This document shows positions 25,985 through 34,957 of a stretch of 64,000 nt of DNA, in pieces. The notes beneath the pieces were generated by a model that searched no databases, was not told where the DNA came from, and was given only the letters and a program-made list of their open reading frames with translations. The position numbers and the translations under genes were made by a program. Within the stretch, counting starts at the first letter, position 1. The number at the start of each line of letters is the position of its first letter. This DNA is from Halorhodospira halochloris (GTDB taxonomy: Bacteria > Pseudomonadota > Gammaproteobacteria > Nitrococcales > Halorhodospiraceae): the NCBI RefSeq assembly GCF_002356555.2, contig NZ_AP017372.2, positions 930,001-994,000 of the forward strand, given 5' to 3'.

Positions 25985-27064
25985 TTACTTTGAGATGAGG
26001 GCTGGTTCCTCAGCCAGTTGCCAGAGCGCATTGAGATCCAGATCCTCTTCTAGTTGTGCGGCTAGCGCATCCAAGGTGCTCTCAATCCTTGCGGTGTAGT
26101 TGATTGAGGATGGCTGACCAGCGACTTTGGTCAGCCAGTGGCTGCGAAAATCGTCGCTGTTAAAGATGCCGTGGAGATAGCCCCCCATGACCCGGCCACT
26201 CGGCGATTGGGCGCCTTCCGGCCGAGGTGATTCCCCTTGCTCCGGGGTGAACTCCGCAGCCAGGCCGTCAGCATCCTTGAGCAATAACCAGGGATTCTCG
26301 AGGCCGGGGCCAAAGCTTCTGCCCATGTGCATTTCGTAGCCGCTGATGCGGCAGTCGGATAGCAGATCTGTGGAGTCGAGCTCGATCAGTTTCTTGTCAC
26401 CGCCGATTTCGGTAGCCATATCTATGTAGCCCAAACCTGCGATTTCGCCGGGTGAGCCCTCTATGCCATGGGGATCGCGAATGGTCTGCCCGAGCATCTG
26501 AAAGCCGCCACACAGACCAACTAGGTAACCGCCGTGGCGCACATGGGCGTGAATGTCGTGGTGCCAGCCCTGCTGGTAGAGGAACTCTAGGTCGCTGCGG
26601 GTGGCCTTGGAGCCGGGGAGCATGACTATATCTGCATCCCGGGGCAGGGGAGTTCCAGGTGGTATCCAGCTGATTGCGACACCGGGCTCAGCCGCGAGTG
26701 GCTCGAGGTCGTCAAAATTAGCGACCCGGGGTAGCCGGGGGACGACGATGTGCAACTGATCTGTCTTGCGAGTAGCGTTGCCTTGGCCTTGGCCCTGGTC
26801 CAGGGCTAGCGAGTCCTCCGGCGCGAGTGAGCAGGCCTTATTGAACCAGCGAATCAGGCCGAGGTTAGGCCAACCGGTGCAGCGGGTAATCTGCTCGGCG
26901 GCAGGGGCAAAGATGGCTGGATCGCCACGGAAGCGATTGACCAGAAAGCCTTTAATACGGGATCTTTCGCTGTCGCTGAAAAGCTGATAGGCACCCAGCG
27001 CTGCGGCAGTCATGCCGCCGCGGGAATCCTCCCCGCGGTGGCTGCTCGACAATTTTTCTGTCAC
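25985..27064 (-). pseudogene. cobQ: N-terminally truncated cobyric acid synthase, second copy
   Basis: 359 residues from GTG 27064. From RGGMTAAALGAYQLF onward it aligns with the complete CobQ at 20679 starting at that protein's residue 193, and continues through the whole glutaminase domain (VGLCGGFQMLG, SGYEMHMGRS, GYLHGIFNSDDFRSHWL). The first about 190 residues, including the P-loop and KAQNMSNN, are gone. They are replaced by some 25 unrelated codons reading out of the riboswitch leader. Without the ATPase half it cannot catalyse cobyrate amidation. The riboswitch and promoter upstream are intact, so a useless transcript is still B12-regulated. A glutaminase fragment acting in trans is conceivable but unlikely. 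Confidence 0.85.
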
Positions 27065-27189
27065 CTGATCTCGCGTCTCTTTTACGAGTACAGGCGACTG
27101 ACTGGGGGAAGGCTGGATGGCGAGCTGCTCAGAGCCGCCACCTACCGGAGGTGCTTGCTAATGGAGCAAGACCGGCTAGGCAAGCCCCC

Positions 27190-27425
27190 AAGCGCGCCGC
27201 CCGCACGCCGTTAATGGGTTTCTTATGTGGGCCGGTCTCCGGGCTTGTGGGGTGGCGCCGAAGAGACGCCGAGTGGATTGCCTTCCCGCAGAGTCCGCCG
27301 GACGACGGTTGCTCTGCAGTGGCTCTATAATCCACTTAACCCACCTACCGTTGCGGGGGCAGCGCCGGACTCACCACGCCGTGGCGGCTGTACCGGTCTT
27401 CCCGTTTAACCCGCGTGGCTAAGCA
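27190..27425 (-). promoter_or_regulatory. Cobalamin riboswitch, copy 1
   Basis: On the minus strand, ACGGGAAGACCGGTACAGCC opens the aptamer, followed by GCTGCCCCCGCAACGGTAGG, GCCACTG, GGGAAGGC and the B12-box AAGCCCGGAGACCGGCCCA. All conserved blocks occur in order within about 235 nt. Downstream GGCGTGCGGGCGGCGCGC is shared with riboswitch copy 3 and probably belongs to the expression platform. It controls the decayed cobQ'-cobI' genes. Confidence 0.93.
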
Positions 27426-27455
27426 CGCGAGCACCCACATTCGCTAAGTGGCGTG

Positions 27456-27484
27456 ATTATATGCAGAAGATAACTTGGTATCAA
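27456..27484 (-). promoter_or_regulatory. Sigma-70 promoter of the cobQ'-cobI' operon
   Basis: Minus strand TTGATA (27484-27479), 17-bp spacer, TATAAT (27461-27456). The predicted start lies about 25 nt before the riboswitch, as expected. Confidence 0.75.
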
Positions 27485-27558
27485 TGTCCAATTATATTTT
27501 TATCAACGCCAAACTAGCCGCTGAGTCGCTGTGAGGCAAAGAACCGATGAGCTGCCGT

Positions 27559-27596
27559 TTGACATTGACATCCCATATATTCAATATACATATATT
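27559..27596 (+). promoter_or_regulatory. Candidate promoter of the TsoY-like gene
   Basis: Two adjacent TTGACA hexamers (27559-27564, 27565-27570) precede an AT-rich stretch with several TATA-like hexamers (AATATA 27583, TATATT 27591). It ends 28 bp before the start codon. The exact -10 is ambiguous. Confidence 0.4.
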
Positions 27597-27623
27597 ATTA
27601 CATCATTATGCAAAGGAGAATAT

Positions 27624-28805
27624 ATGGGATATAGGCTACCAACTAACATGGGCTCGCAATACTCACCTCTTTACTTTCTCGCCGCTCTAGGAGCTGGAGG
27701 GCTAACCGTGTCCTTCTTTATGTGGCTGATGTTTTGGGTGCCGAGCTCTCAAGCGCCAGTGCCACTGTTCGACGATATAGTAACAACCTTCCTAGAGGGC
27801 GGAGCCGGTTTTAAGTTCGCTATAGGGCTAGCATGGCTGGGGATAATCTATTTTGCCTATCTGCATATACGCCTGCTTGTCTGGAACCTGCGCGAGTATA
27901 GCGGCTTTAAGGCGAGTGAGGGCTACCGCCAAATGCGCGGCACCAGGACTGAGATACAGCTTCTTGCCGGGCCCTTAACGCTTGCCATGACAATAAATGT
28001 GGGCTTTATCCTCGGTATGGTCTTTATGCCGGGGCTTTGGGAGGTCGTTGAGTGGCTCTTCCCGCTGGCAATGCTCGCCTTCCTGGCTGTCGGTGCCTGG
28101 GCTTTGCGCCTGCTTGGCGACTTCTGGGGGCGTGTCCTCACCGAGAGTGACTGCGACTGCGCAGCCGATAATAGCCTGGCACAAATGCTGCCGGCATTCG
28201 CTCTTGCCATGATAGGGGTCGGTTTAGCTGCACCGGCGGCAATGAGCGACACAACAGGTACCGTAGTGGTTAGCCTGTTTTTGTCGAGCTTCTTTATGGT
28301 CACTGCCATCATTAGCGGCGCTATCATGTTGGTTCTCGGGGTGCGCTCAATGCTTGAGCAGACAGCCAACCCCATTAGTGCGCCAAGTTTGTGGATCGTC
28401 ATCCCTATCTTAACGATTATTGGGATTACTCTAGTGCGGCAAACCCATGGGGTGGAGTTTCACCTCGGCGGCGAAGGTGCCGGTGTTGAGACATTGGGCA
28501 TGTTGATGTACTTTCTGGTCATCCAAATCGCCTTTTTGCTGATCGGCTGGGTGGTGCTAAGACGTTACGGCTACTTCGGTCGGTTTGTCTTGGGGAAGGA
28601 GCGTTCAGCTGGCTCTTATACTCTGGTATGCCCGGGTGTTGCGCTGTCAGTAATGCTCCACTTTTTCACTAATGAGGGGCTGGTTCTGCACGGGGTAATC
28701 GATAAGTTCGGCCCTGTTTATTGGTCTTTGACAGGTTTAGCTATACTGGTGCAGTTCGCCACCATAGCGCTGGTGTTTAGGCTGAATAAGCTTCATTTTA
28801 AATAG
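27624..28805 (+). CDS. Multi-pass inner-membrane protein, TsoY-like
   Basis: 393 residues from ATG 27624, chosen because AAGGAG lies 6 bp upstream; a longer frame from 27531 has no such site. About ten transmembrane helices are evident. The opening SPLYFLAALGAGGLTVSFFM and MWLMFWVP match a family that databases call TsoY, whose members are sometimes selenoproteins; overall helix layout recalls SLAC1/TDT transporters. No in-frame TGA occurs here, but a Cys pair (ESDCDCAAD) sits in a loop. The transported substrate is unknown. Divergent from the riboswitch-led operon, followed by palindromic element B. Confidence 0.6.
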   Translation: MGYRLPTNMGSQYSPLYFLAALGAGGLTVSFFMWLMFWVPSSQAPVPLFDDIVTTFLEGGAGFKFAIGLAWLGIIYFAYLHIRLLVWNLREYSGFKASEGYRQMRGTRTEIQLLAGPLTLAMTINVGFILGMVFMPGLWEVVEWLFPLAMLAFLAVGAWALRLLGDFWGRVLTESDCDCAADNSLAQMLPAFALAMIGVGLAAPAAMSDTTGTVVVSLFLSSFFMVTAIISGAIMLVLGVRSMLEQTANPISAPSLWIVIPILTIIGITLVRQTHGVEFHLGGEGAGVETLGMLMYFLVIQIAFLLIGWVVLRRYGYFGRFVLGKERSAGSYTLVCPGVALSVMLHFFTNEGLVLHGVIDKFGPVYWSLTGLAILVQFATIALVFRLNKLHFK

Positions 28806-28810
28806 ACGCC

Positions 28811-29133
28811 GAATTGGTGACGGCTCAAGGGGTCCATCCATAAGCTCCCCTTGAGCCATATTAGCTGTCCTAGTGTGGGAACATCCGTGAATCCATCTAT
28901 GGGGGTTCATGGGTGCCTCTAAAACCTTCCCCGGAGCCATTTCTGTCCCGGTGTGGAGGACGCCGTGAATCCATACCTGGAGGCTTCATGGCGCCATCCC
29001 TGGCGCCAAGACCTCCACACCGGGACAGAAATGGCTCCGGGGAAGGTTTTAGCGGAGCCCTCATGGTGCCAACCCTGGCTTCAAGACTTCCACATAAGTT
29101 TTGCTAGTTGGCTCAGGGGGGAGTTTCAGAGGT
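28811..29133. repeat. Older, split copy of the palindromic element around copy B
   Basis: The outer left part (GTGTGGGAACATCCGTGAATCC... to CATGGGTGCC) and the outer right part (TCATGGTGCCAACCCTGGCTTCAAG... to TTTCAGAGG) are degenerate halves of the same element. They are separated exactly by copy B. TCATGG(G)TGCC occurs on both sides, as a target duplication would. A GGCTCAAGGGG/CCCCTTGAGCC hairpin at about 28824-28857 also lies in its left arm. Confidence 0.6.
28916..29052. repeat. Palindromic element, copy B (nested)
   Basis: Arms 28919-28959 and 29012-29052 pair perfectly over 41 nt, although their sequence differs from copy A (CCGGAGCCATTTCTGTCC against CGGCGCCACCATCCGC). The loop is almost identical to copy A, including CATGGCGCCATCCCTGGCGC. 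It lies within the older split copy, between the TsoY-like and DUF418 genes. Confidence 0.9.
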
Positions 29134-29238
29134 TCCTGAGAATGTGTAAATTACTAATCCTAACCTGCTGGTGTTACCCTGCAGGCACCTGAAGAGTCCA
29201 TAATCCAGAAAAGCGGCAAAGTCTTGCAAAACAGCGCC

Positions 29239-30414
29239 ATGAACTCAGCACAGCGTTTGGGCAGCCTCGATCTACTCCGCGGTGTAGCTGTTCTGGGCAT
29301 TCTGGTGGTCAATATCCAGCTGTTTGCAATGCCGGTTGCCGGGGTCCTCAGCCCCAAACTGGTAAGTGAACTCCAAGGTGGTGACTTCATTGTTTGGTTT
29401 GTAAGTCACGTACTCTTTGAGGGTAAGTTCATAGCGCTATTCTCTGCGCTGTTTGGCGCCAGCATAGTGATGCTAACCCAAATCCACCGCTCCAAGGGGT
29501 TGGATCACTGGGCTTGTCATTGGCGCCGGATGGCGGCCCTGGGATTAATAGGCATAGCCCACGGGGTGTTGCTGTGGATGGGAGATATTCTATTTCTCTA
29601 CGCCCTTATCGGGATGCTGGCATTCTTTTTCGTGGATAGAGATGTACGTTATCTATTAACGTGGGGAATAATTATATTCGCTGTTCCTATTGTGGCCTAT
29701 GTCGTGGCTGGCTGGGGGATTAGCGAGCTGCCTGTATCCGGCTTTGTCGCACTTGCCTCGTCCGCTCCATCTGTCCATGAGCAAGTTGTAACGGCCGTAA
29801 ACGCTTATCAGGGCAGCTGGATGGAGCAGCTGCAGCAGCGTCTTACCGAGGTGGCAACGCGGTATTTTGTCGGGATCCCAACCAGTCTTGGGTGGCTCGT
29901 ATTGGGGTGCATGCTGGTAGGTATGGCGGGTTATAAATCGGGCTTTTTAACCGCTTCCTGGTCAGCGCGCAGCTATATAAAGACTTCGCTCTGGGGTTTT
30001 GTGGTGGGGATTACCTTGAGTATTGCTGGGGTTATGCACCGCGAAGCCTACGACTGGGAGATACTATCCGGTTTTTTGATTGCCGATCAACTCAACCAAA
30101 TAGCTATACCGTTTACCGCCATTGGTTGGGCTGCTTTGGTGATGCTGATCTATAAACAGGGCTGGTTGCAGAAGGCGCTCTGGCCGCTTGTCGCCGTAGG
30201 GCGTACGGCGCTGAGTTGCTATCTGTTGCAGACACTGCTCTGCACCGCGATTTTCTATGGCTTCGGTCTAGGGCTGTATGGAGAGTTGACGCGGGTGGAA
30301 CAACTCGTTGTGGTTATTGGTGTATGGCTGGCCTTATTACTAGCCGCTCCATTGTGGTTGTATCGGTTTCGGATGGGGCCTGCCGAATGGTTACTCAGGC
30401 GAGCGTCGAGCTGA
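29239..30414 (+). CDS. DUF418 family membrane protein
   Basis: 391 residues from ATG 29239; a TTG at 29224 is a weaker alternative. The family signature RLGSLDLLRGVAVLGILVVNIQLFAMP opens the protein, followed by about ten transmembrane helices and the C-terminal DUF418 domain (GRTALSCYLLQTLLCTAIFY, PLWLYRFRMGPAEWLLR). These proteins resemble acyltransferase-3/NolL-type membrane enzymes in topology; no activity has been firmly assigned. Single gene between element B and a convergent hydrolase. Confidence 0.85.
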   Translation: MNSAQRLGSLDLLRGVAVLGILVVNIQLFAMPVAGVLSPKLVSELQGGDFIVWFVSHVLFEGKFIALFSALFGASIVMLTQIHRSKGLDHWACHWRRMAALGLIGIAHGVLLWMGDILFLYALIGMLAFFFVDRDVRYLLTWGIIIFAVPIVAYVVAGWGISELPVSGFVALASSAPSVHEQVVTAVNAYQGSWMEQLQQRLTEVATRYFVGIPTSLGWLVLGCMLVGMAGYKSGFLTASWSARSYIKTSLWGFVVGITLSIAGVMHREAYDWEILSGFLIADQLNQIAIPFTAIGWAALVMLIYKQGWLQKALWPLVAVGRTALSCYLLQTLLCTAIFYGFGLGLYGELTRVEQLVVVIGVWLALLLAAPLWLYRFRMGPAEWLLRRASS

Positions 30415-30445
30415 GACTGTGCAGCCATGGCCAGAACGGTGGCCA

Positions 30446-31519
30446 TTAGCGCTCGTCGAGCAGCGGCTCTAACTCCTCCAATGCCTGCATCCAGTACTCC
30501 ACGTCGGCGCGGTACCAATCCCCCTCTGGTGTCCGGCAACTGGCATACTGGAACGGAGGTGGCACCTCGGCGATGCGAAAGCGCATATCGGCGTAGATAG
30601 CGCAGGTATCGCCTTGATAGTCGACCAATTTGCGCAGATAGGGCAGCTCGGCGAAGCGTCGAAACTCGGCAAACTCAGGCCGCCACCAAGCCGTCTCGGC
30701 AAATTCGCGCACTGCGCCGTCGCCAAAGCGGGGGTGGCGGACCCACTCGAGTGCTTCAGGGGGGCGGAACGACTGCCGGTGCCGGGTCAGAAGGCCGGCC
30801 TTTTCATCCACGGGCTGCTCCTGAGACCAGAAGCCTAAGTGGGCGGTCAAGTAGGCGTCGTCGCCTTCGATGAATAACCGCCAATTCAGCGGCCATAACG
30901 GCTGCGCCATAGCGTGGACCTGAGCGCCATGCATGCCTCTGTCACGCGCCTCGTCTCGGGCGTGCTCCAGCGCGTGCACCTTGGCCACTGCTTGGATCGC
31001 AATCACACTCCCGGCCGCGGCTAGGCCCAAGCCTGCCCAGAGGCGTCCACCGTAGAGCCAAGTCAGTAATACTCCGAGCAGGAGCGAGGCGGTGATCCAG
31101 GGATCAAGGATGAAGGTCACCGGGAAGGCGAAGGTCTCGCGAGAGAACGGGGCAAGTAGCTGTGTTCCGTAGTTGGTGATCCAGTCCCCGAAGATGTGGA
31201 TGCCAATGCCAAGGGCGAATATGAGGGCGCCATCTCGCCAGTCGCGTTGACCGGGCCACAACCGCGCGACGACCCAGCCGAGCAGCACTGCCCATAGCGG
31301 TAACATCAGCAGTGAGTGGGTCTCGCCGCGGTGCAGGTTGTAGTAGACCAGCGAGTCGGCGATTACCAGTCCGAGGAACCAGTCGATATCGGGGAAGAGG
31401 CCTGCAAGGGCGCCGAGCCAGGTGCGCTCGCGCATCGTGAAGCGCGGAGCGCTGCAGGATCGTGGTGCTACTACTCGGTTGATCAGGGCGCCGCTGGCCG
31501 CATGGGTAACGGGATCCAT
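30446..31519 (-). CDS. Membrane-bound metal-dependent hydrolase (YdjM/DUF457 type)
   Basis: 357 residues with the start at ATG 31519 (MDPVTHAASGAL); the longer frame from 31633 adds residues that overlap the btuB leader. N-terminal MDPVTHAASGALI, GALAGLFPDIDW, RGETHSLLMLPL and HIFGDWITNYGTQLLAPF contain the conserved His and Asp residues of this integral-membrane hydrolase family (E. coli YdjM-like). Four to six helices cover the first about 190 residues. The remainder is a soluble C-terminal domain with many Trp and Arg residues. Role in vivo unknown. Convergent with the DUF418 gene and divergent from btuB. Confidence 0.8.
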   Translation of the reverse strand: MDPVTHAASGALINRVVAPRSCSAPRFTMRERTWLGALAGLFPDIDWFLGLVIADSLVYYNLHRGETHSLLMLPLWAVLLGWVVARLWPGQRDWRDGALIFALGIGIHIFGDWITNYGTQLLAPFSRETFAFPVTFILDPWITASLLLGVLLTWLYGGRLWAGLGLAAAGSVIAIQAVAKVHALEHARDEARDRGMHGAQVHAMAQPLWPLNWRLFIEGDDAYLTAHLGFWSQEQPVDEKAGLLTRHRQSFRPPEALEWVRHPRFGDGAVREFAETAWWRPEFAEFRRFAELPYLRKLVDYQGDTCAIYADMRFRIAEVPPPFQYASCRTPEGDWYRADVEYWMQALEELEPLLDER

Positions 31520-31617
31520 TCCAATAATATGCCAGTGCGGCGGTTTTTTAGGCAAATTGGTGGTTAAGGGGGAGTCTTCTAAAGGTCCGTACTGAGCCAG
31601 GCTCAGCGATTGCCAAG

Positions 31618-31646
31618 TTGAATGTCTACGCAACTTTCGTTAAAGT
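31618..31646 (+). promoter_or_regulatory. Candidate promoter of the btu operon
   Basis: TTGAAT (31618-31623), 17-bp spacer, TAAAGT (31641-31646), ending about 15 bp before the riboswitch starts. Confidence 0.5.
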
Positions 31647-31660
31647 CTCGATCGACCTAC

Positions 31661-31890
31661 AGGTGCCCAATGGCTCATCCGAGCCGAGGGTGAAACGGGA
31701 AGCCGGTGCAGCCGCGTCTTGCGGCGATTCCGGCGCTGCCCCCGCAACGGTAGGTGGGAAAAGGTGGACAGCCCGCGCCACTGTGAGTTTTCCGTCGCTT
31801 GGCGGTGCTCATGGGAAGGCCTTCCATCTGGGGTTTGTTAACTAGCCCCGCCCACGAGCCCGGAGACCGGCCTGTAGGAACCCAGGAGCC
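31661..31890 (+). promoter_or_regulatory. Cobalamin riboswitch, copy 2
   Basis: The blocks are present in order: GGTGAAACGGGAAGCCGGTG, GCTGCCCCCGCAACGGTAGG, GCCACTG, TGGGAAGGC and the B12-box GAGCCCGGAGACCGGCC. A GC-rich hairpin region follows (GAGCCGCGGGGTGCGGCGG). About 145 nt separate it from btuB. It should repress btuB-btuF-btuC-btuD when adenosylcobalamin is abundant. Confidence 0.95.
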
Positions 31891-32033
31891 GCGGGGTGCG
31901 GCGGTCCGGGTGGGAGTACGTGTTTAGAGAAAAACTCAGACCCCGCCTTATGGATCCCTCTCACTAACCCCGCGGCATTGTTCCGTTAACAGTGTCCGGC
32001 GCGCGCGGGTGGCGCGCCTAAGGGGTATGTACA

Positions 32034-33872
32034 ATGCATAAGAAGAGAGTCTTATTAGCTGGCGTTGCCGCTGGATTGGGTGCAACTTCAGCTTCTGCTG
32101 AGATGCGTTTGGCTGTGACTGACCTAGAGACCGTGGTAGTGACGCCGACTAGAACGGCCCAGACCGTCGACCAATCCCTTTCCTCAGTCTCCGTAATCGA
32201 CCGCGACGAGATCGACCGCCAGCAGCCGCGACAGGTCTCGGACCTGCTGCAGGGGCGGGCGGGGACGAGCCTGACGACGTCTGGTTCGTTTGGGAAAGAC
32301 ACCAGTCTTTTTATGCGCGGCACCAACTCCGATCATTCGTTGCTGCTGGTGGATGGTGTGCCGATGAATTCCGCGACCCAAGGAGGGGCTGCCTGGGAAT
32401 ATCTGCCCCCGGCCGAGATCGACCGCATCGAGGTGGTGCGCGGGCCGCGAACCAGCCTTTACGGCGCCGATGCCATCGGCGGCGTGGTGCAGGTCTTTAC
32501 CCGCGAGGGTGAGGAGGGGCCGCCCCGGGTCAATGCCTTCGCTGGCGGCGGCAGCTTCAACACCTATGAATATGGTGTGGGGGTAGCTGGCGGGACCGAG
32601 GATACCCGCTACAGCCTTTCAGCTGGTCATTTTCACACCGACGGTATCAATGTCAGCGAAGAGTACGGCGATGACCAACGAAATGGGTTTGACAACACCA
32701 GCGTTAGCGGCCGTTTGAGTCAACGGCTGCCGGGTGGGAGCGAGCTATTCACTACCGTTATGCGCTCGGAAGGAACGACTGAGTATGACGACCAGGCAGA
32801 TGAGGATGACTTCACCGATTATCTGTTTCAAGCGCTTCGCGGCGGGGTTCGCGGGGACATCACCGAGCGCTGGTTCAGCGAGTTAGCCGTCTCTCAGGCG
32901 AAGGATGAGCAGGATAACGTCGACAGCCGGGGAGAGACTTGGCATTACACTGAACGCCATGAGGTGAGTTGGCGAAATGAATTGTATTGGGGCACCGATA
33001 ATATCTGGTCCTTTGGTGGTGACTGGCGAGATGAAAATGTAGACACCTATGATAATTACGATGAAACTAGCCGTTATAACGTCGGTGCCTATACGCAGCT
33101 TGAGCTGGATCTGGGCCGCCACGATCTCGGCGGCAGTCTGCGCTACGACGACAACGAGGCCTACGGCGACAACGTGACCGGTCAGGTCGCCTGGGGTTTC
33201 GACGCGGCGGATCGTCTTCGGCTGCGTTCGAGCTATGGTACTGCATTCAAGGCTCCGACATTTAACGATTTGTATGCACCTGAAAATCAAGCTTGGGGGC
33301 TTGCCGGAGGAAACCCGGATCTTGAGGCCGAGGAGTCCGCCTCCGCGGAGGTAGGTGCTCGCTGGCAGGTACGAGATGGTTACGTGGATGCAGCGATTTT
33401 CCAGACGGATATCGACAATCTTATTTCCAGCAGACCGGCAAATGGCCTAGAGAAACCCTTTAACATTGGCGAAGCACGAATCCGCGGCGCCGAGCTGGAG
33501 GCGGGTGCCCAATGGCAGGAATGGCAGATCTCCGGCGCCTTTACTTACCTCGATCACGAGAATAGAGATACCGGGAACGAGCTGCAGCGTCGGCCCAATG
33601 AATCGGCGCGTGTAGATATCGACCGGCAGCTTGGCGACTTCTCGGTGGGTGCCACTGCTCTTGCGCGGGGGCGCAGCTACGACGATCCGGCCAATGATAC
33701 GCGCCTCTCTGGCTACGGCCTGCTGAACCTTCGCACCAGCTATGCCTTTACCCCGGAGTGGAGCCTGCGCGGTACGCTGGAGAACGCCCTGGACAAGGAC
33801 TATGAGACGGTGAGTGGCTACAACCAGCCTGGCCGGGCGGTCTACGTCTCGATCCACTTCGAGCAGGAGTAA
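32034..33872 (+). CDS. btuB: TonB-dependent vitamin B12 receptor
   Basis: Outer-membrane cobalamin importer. 612 residues, close to E. coli BtuB. A signal peptide runs to SASA (about residue 22). The TonB box/plug start is LETVVVTPTRTAQTVDQSLSSV, followed by the plug motifs LLQGRAGTSLTTSGS, GTNSDHSLLLVDGVPMN and IEVVRGPRTSLYGADAIGG. The barrel ends in YVSIHFEQE rather than the usual terminal aromatic: a Phe sits four residues from the end. It is first gene of the operon behind riboswitch copy 2 and is followed by btuF 55 bp later. Confidence 0.93.
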   Translation: MHKKRVLLAGVAAGLGATSASAEMRLAVTDLETVVVTPTRTAQTVDQSLSSVSVIDRDEIDRQQPRQVSDLLQGRAGTSLTTSGSFGKDTSLFMRGTNSDHSLLLVDGVPMNSATQGGAAWEYLPPAEIDRIEVVRGPRTSLYGADAIGGVVQVFTREGEEGPPRVNAFAGGGSFNTYEYGVGVAGGTEDTRYSLSAGHFHTDGINVSEEYGDDQRNGFDNTSVSGRLSQRLPGGSELFTTVMRSEGTTEYDDQADEDDFTDYLFQALRGGVRGDITERWFSELAVSQAKDEQDNVDSRGETWHYTERHEVSWRNELYWGTDNIWSFGGDWRDENVDTYDNYDETSRYNVGAYTQLELDLGRHDLGGSLRYDDNEAYGDNVTGQVAWGFDAADRLRLRSSYGTAFKAPTFNDLYAPENQAWGLAGGNPDLEAEESASAEVGARWQVRDGYVDAAIFQTDIDNLISSRPANGLEKPFNIGEARIRGAELEAGAQWQEWQISGAFTYLDHENRDTGNELQRRPNESARVDIDRQLGDFSVGATALARGRSYDDPANDTRLSGYGLLNLRTSYAFTPEWSLRGTLENALDKDYETVSGYNQPGRAVYVSIHFEQE

Positions 33873-33927
33873 TGATGGCTTATCGCCTTTACTGCGCAGG
33901 CGCTGCTTATAGATCAAGGTTAAATAT

Positions 33928-34815
33928 ATGCCGATTTACACCAAAAAAGTAATCGCGGCGCTTTCCCTCGCTCTGCTCATGCCGCTGACTGCAGCCACAG
34001 GCGAGGAGATCTGCGCCACCGACGACACCGGGCAAGAAGTCTGTCTCGACGAACCGGCGCAGCGCATTGTGGCGCTCTCGCCGGGAGTCACCGAGCTGCT
34101 TTATGCCGCCGGTGCCGGTGCAAATGTAGTAGCAGCGGTGAGCCACGCTGACTACCCGGAGCAGGCTCAGGACCTGCCCCGGGTGGGCAGCTATAACCGG
34201 CTTGATGTCGAATCCATACTCGCCAAGCAGCCTGATTTGGCTATCGGCTGGCACAGCGGTAACTCCCCCGGGCAGCTCGATCGGTTGGAAGAGCTTGGTG
34301 TGAAGGTTTATCGCAGCGAACAGCGTGATCTGGAAGATATTCCCAGCACCTTGGAGCGCTTCGGTAAACTGGCGGGCAGTAGCGATGAGGCGCAAGCCGA
34401 GGCGGATGAGTTCCGAGTTCGTCGCGACGAACTCGAGCAGCGCTATGCCGAGGGTGAGAACGTCGAAGTCTTCTATCAGGTTTGGGACGATCCGATTACC
34501 ACCATCAATGATGAGCAGATCATCAGCGAAGTTATCCGCCTGTGCGGCGGCAGCAACGTCTTTGGCCATCTAGAGCGGTTAACGCCGCGTCTGGATACCG
34601 AATCGGTGCTCGCCGCTGATCCTCAGGCGATAGTGGTAGGTGGCATGGGCGAGGCAAATCAGGCCTGGCTCGATAAGTGGCGCGAGTATGAGCGGATGAC
34701 CGCAGTACAGCAGCAGAATCTCTTCTTTGTCCCGCCATCGAAGATTCAAAGGCCGACCCCGCGTCTGTTAGAGGGAGCCGCTAAACTATGCGAGCAACTC
34801 GAGAAAGCCCGCTAG
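33928..34815 (+). CDS. btuF: Periplasmic cobalamin-binding protein
   Basis: 295 residues. Residues 1-25 are a signal peptide (KK, LSLALLMPLTAATG). Class III binding-protein fold: RIVALSPGVTELLYAAGAGANVVAA, then DLPRVGSYNRLDVESILAKQPDLAIG, and FYQVWDDPITTINDEQIISEVIRLCGG, all typical of BtuF. It hands cobalamin from BtuB to the BtuCD permease. Two Cys residues near the mature N-terminus (ICATDDTGQEVCL) may form a disulfide, as in related binding proteins. The 142-bp gap to btuC holds small hairpins bounded by GGTACC repeats. Confidence 0.9.
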   Translation: MPIYTKKVIAALSLALLMPLTAATGEEICATDDTGQEVCLDEPAQRIVALSPGVTELLYAAGAGANVVAAVSHADYPEQAQDLPRVGSYNRLDVESILAKQPDLAIGWHSGNSPGQLDRLEELGVKVYRSEQRDLEDIPSTLERFGKLAGSSDEAQAEADEFRVRRDELEQRYAEGENVEVFYQVWDDPITTINDEQIISEVIRLCGGSNVFGHLERLTPRLDTESVLAADPQAIVVGGMGEANQAWLDKWREYERMTAVQQQNLFFVPPSKIQRPTPRLLEGAAKLCEQLEKAR

Positions 34816-34957
34816 GGATTCATGGTAGCCCTTTAAGCCACGGTACCTTAAGCAACGCGCTCGCCTACTTGCTACAAGCGGCGCTGCTTCGGCAAGGGGG
34901 TTGTGGTACCGAGGGTGGCGCTAAGATTGCTCCCAAGCAGAGTTTAAGGGTCGCTCA

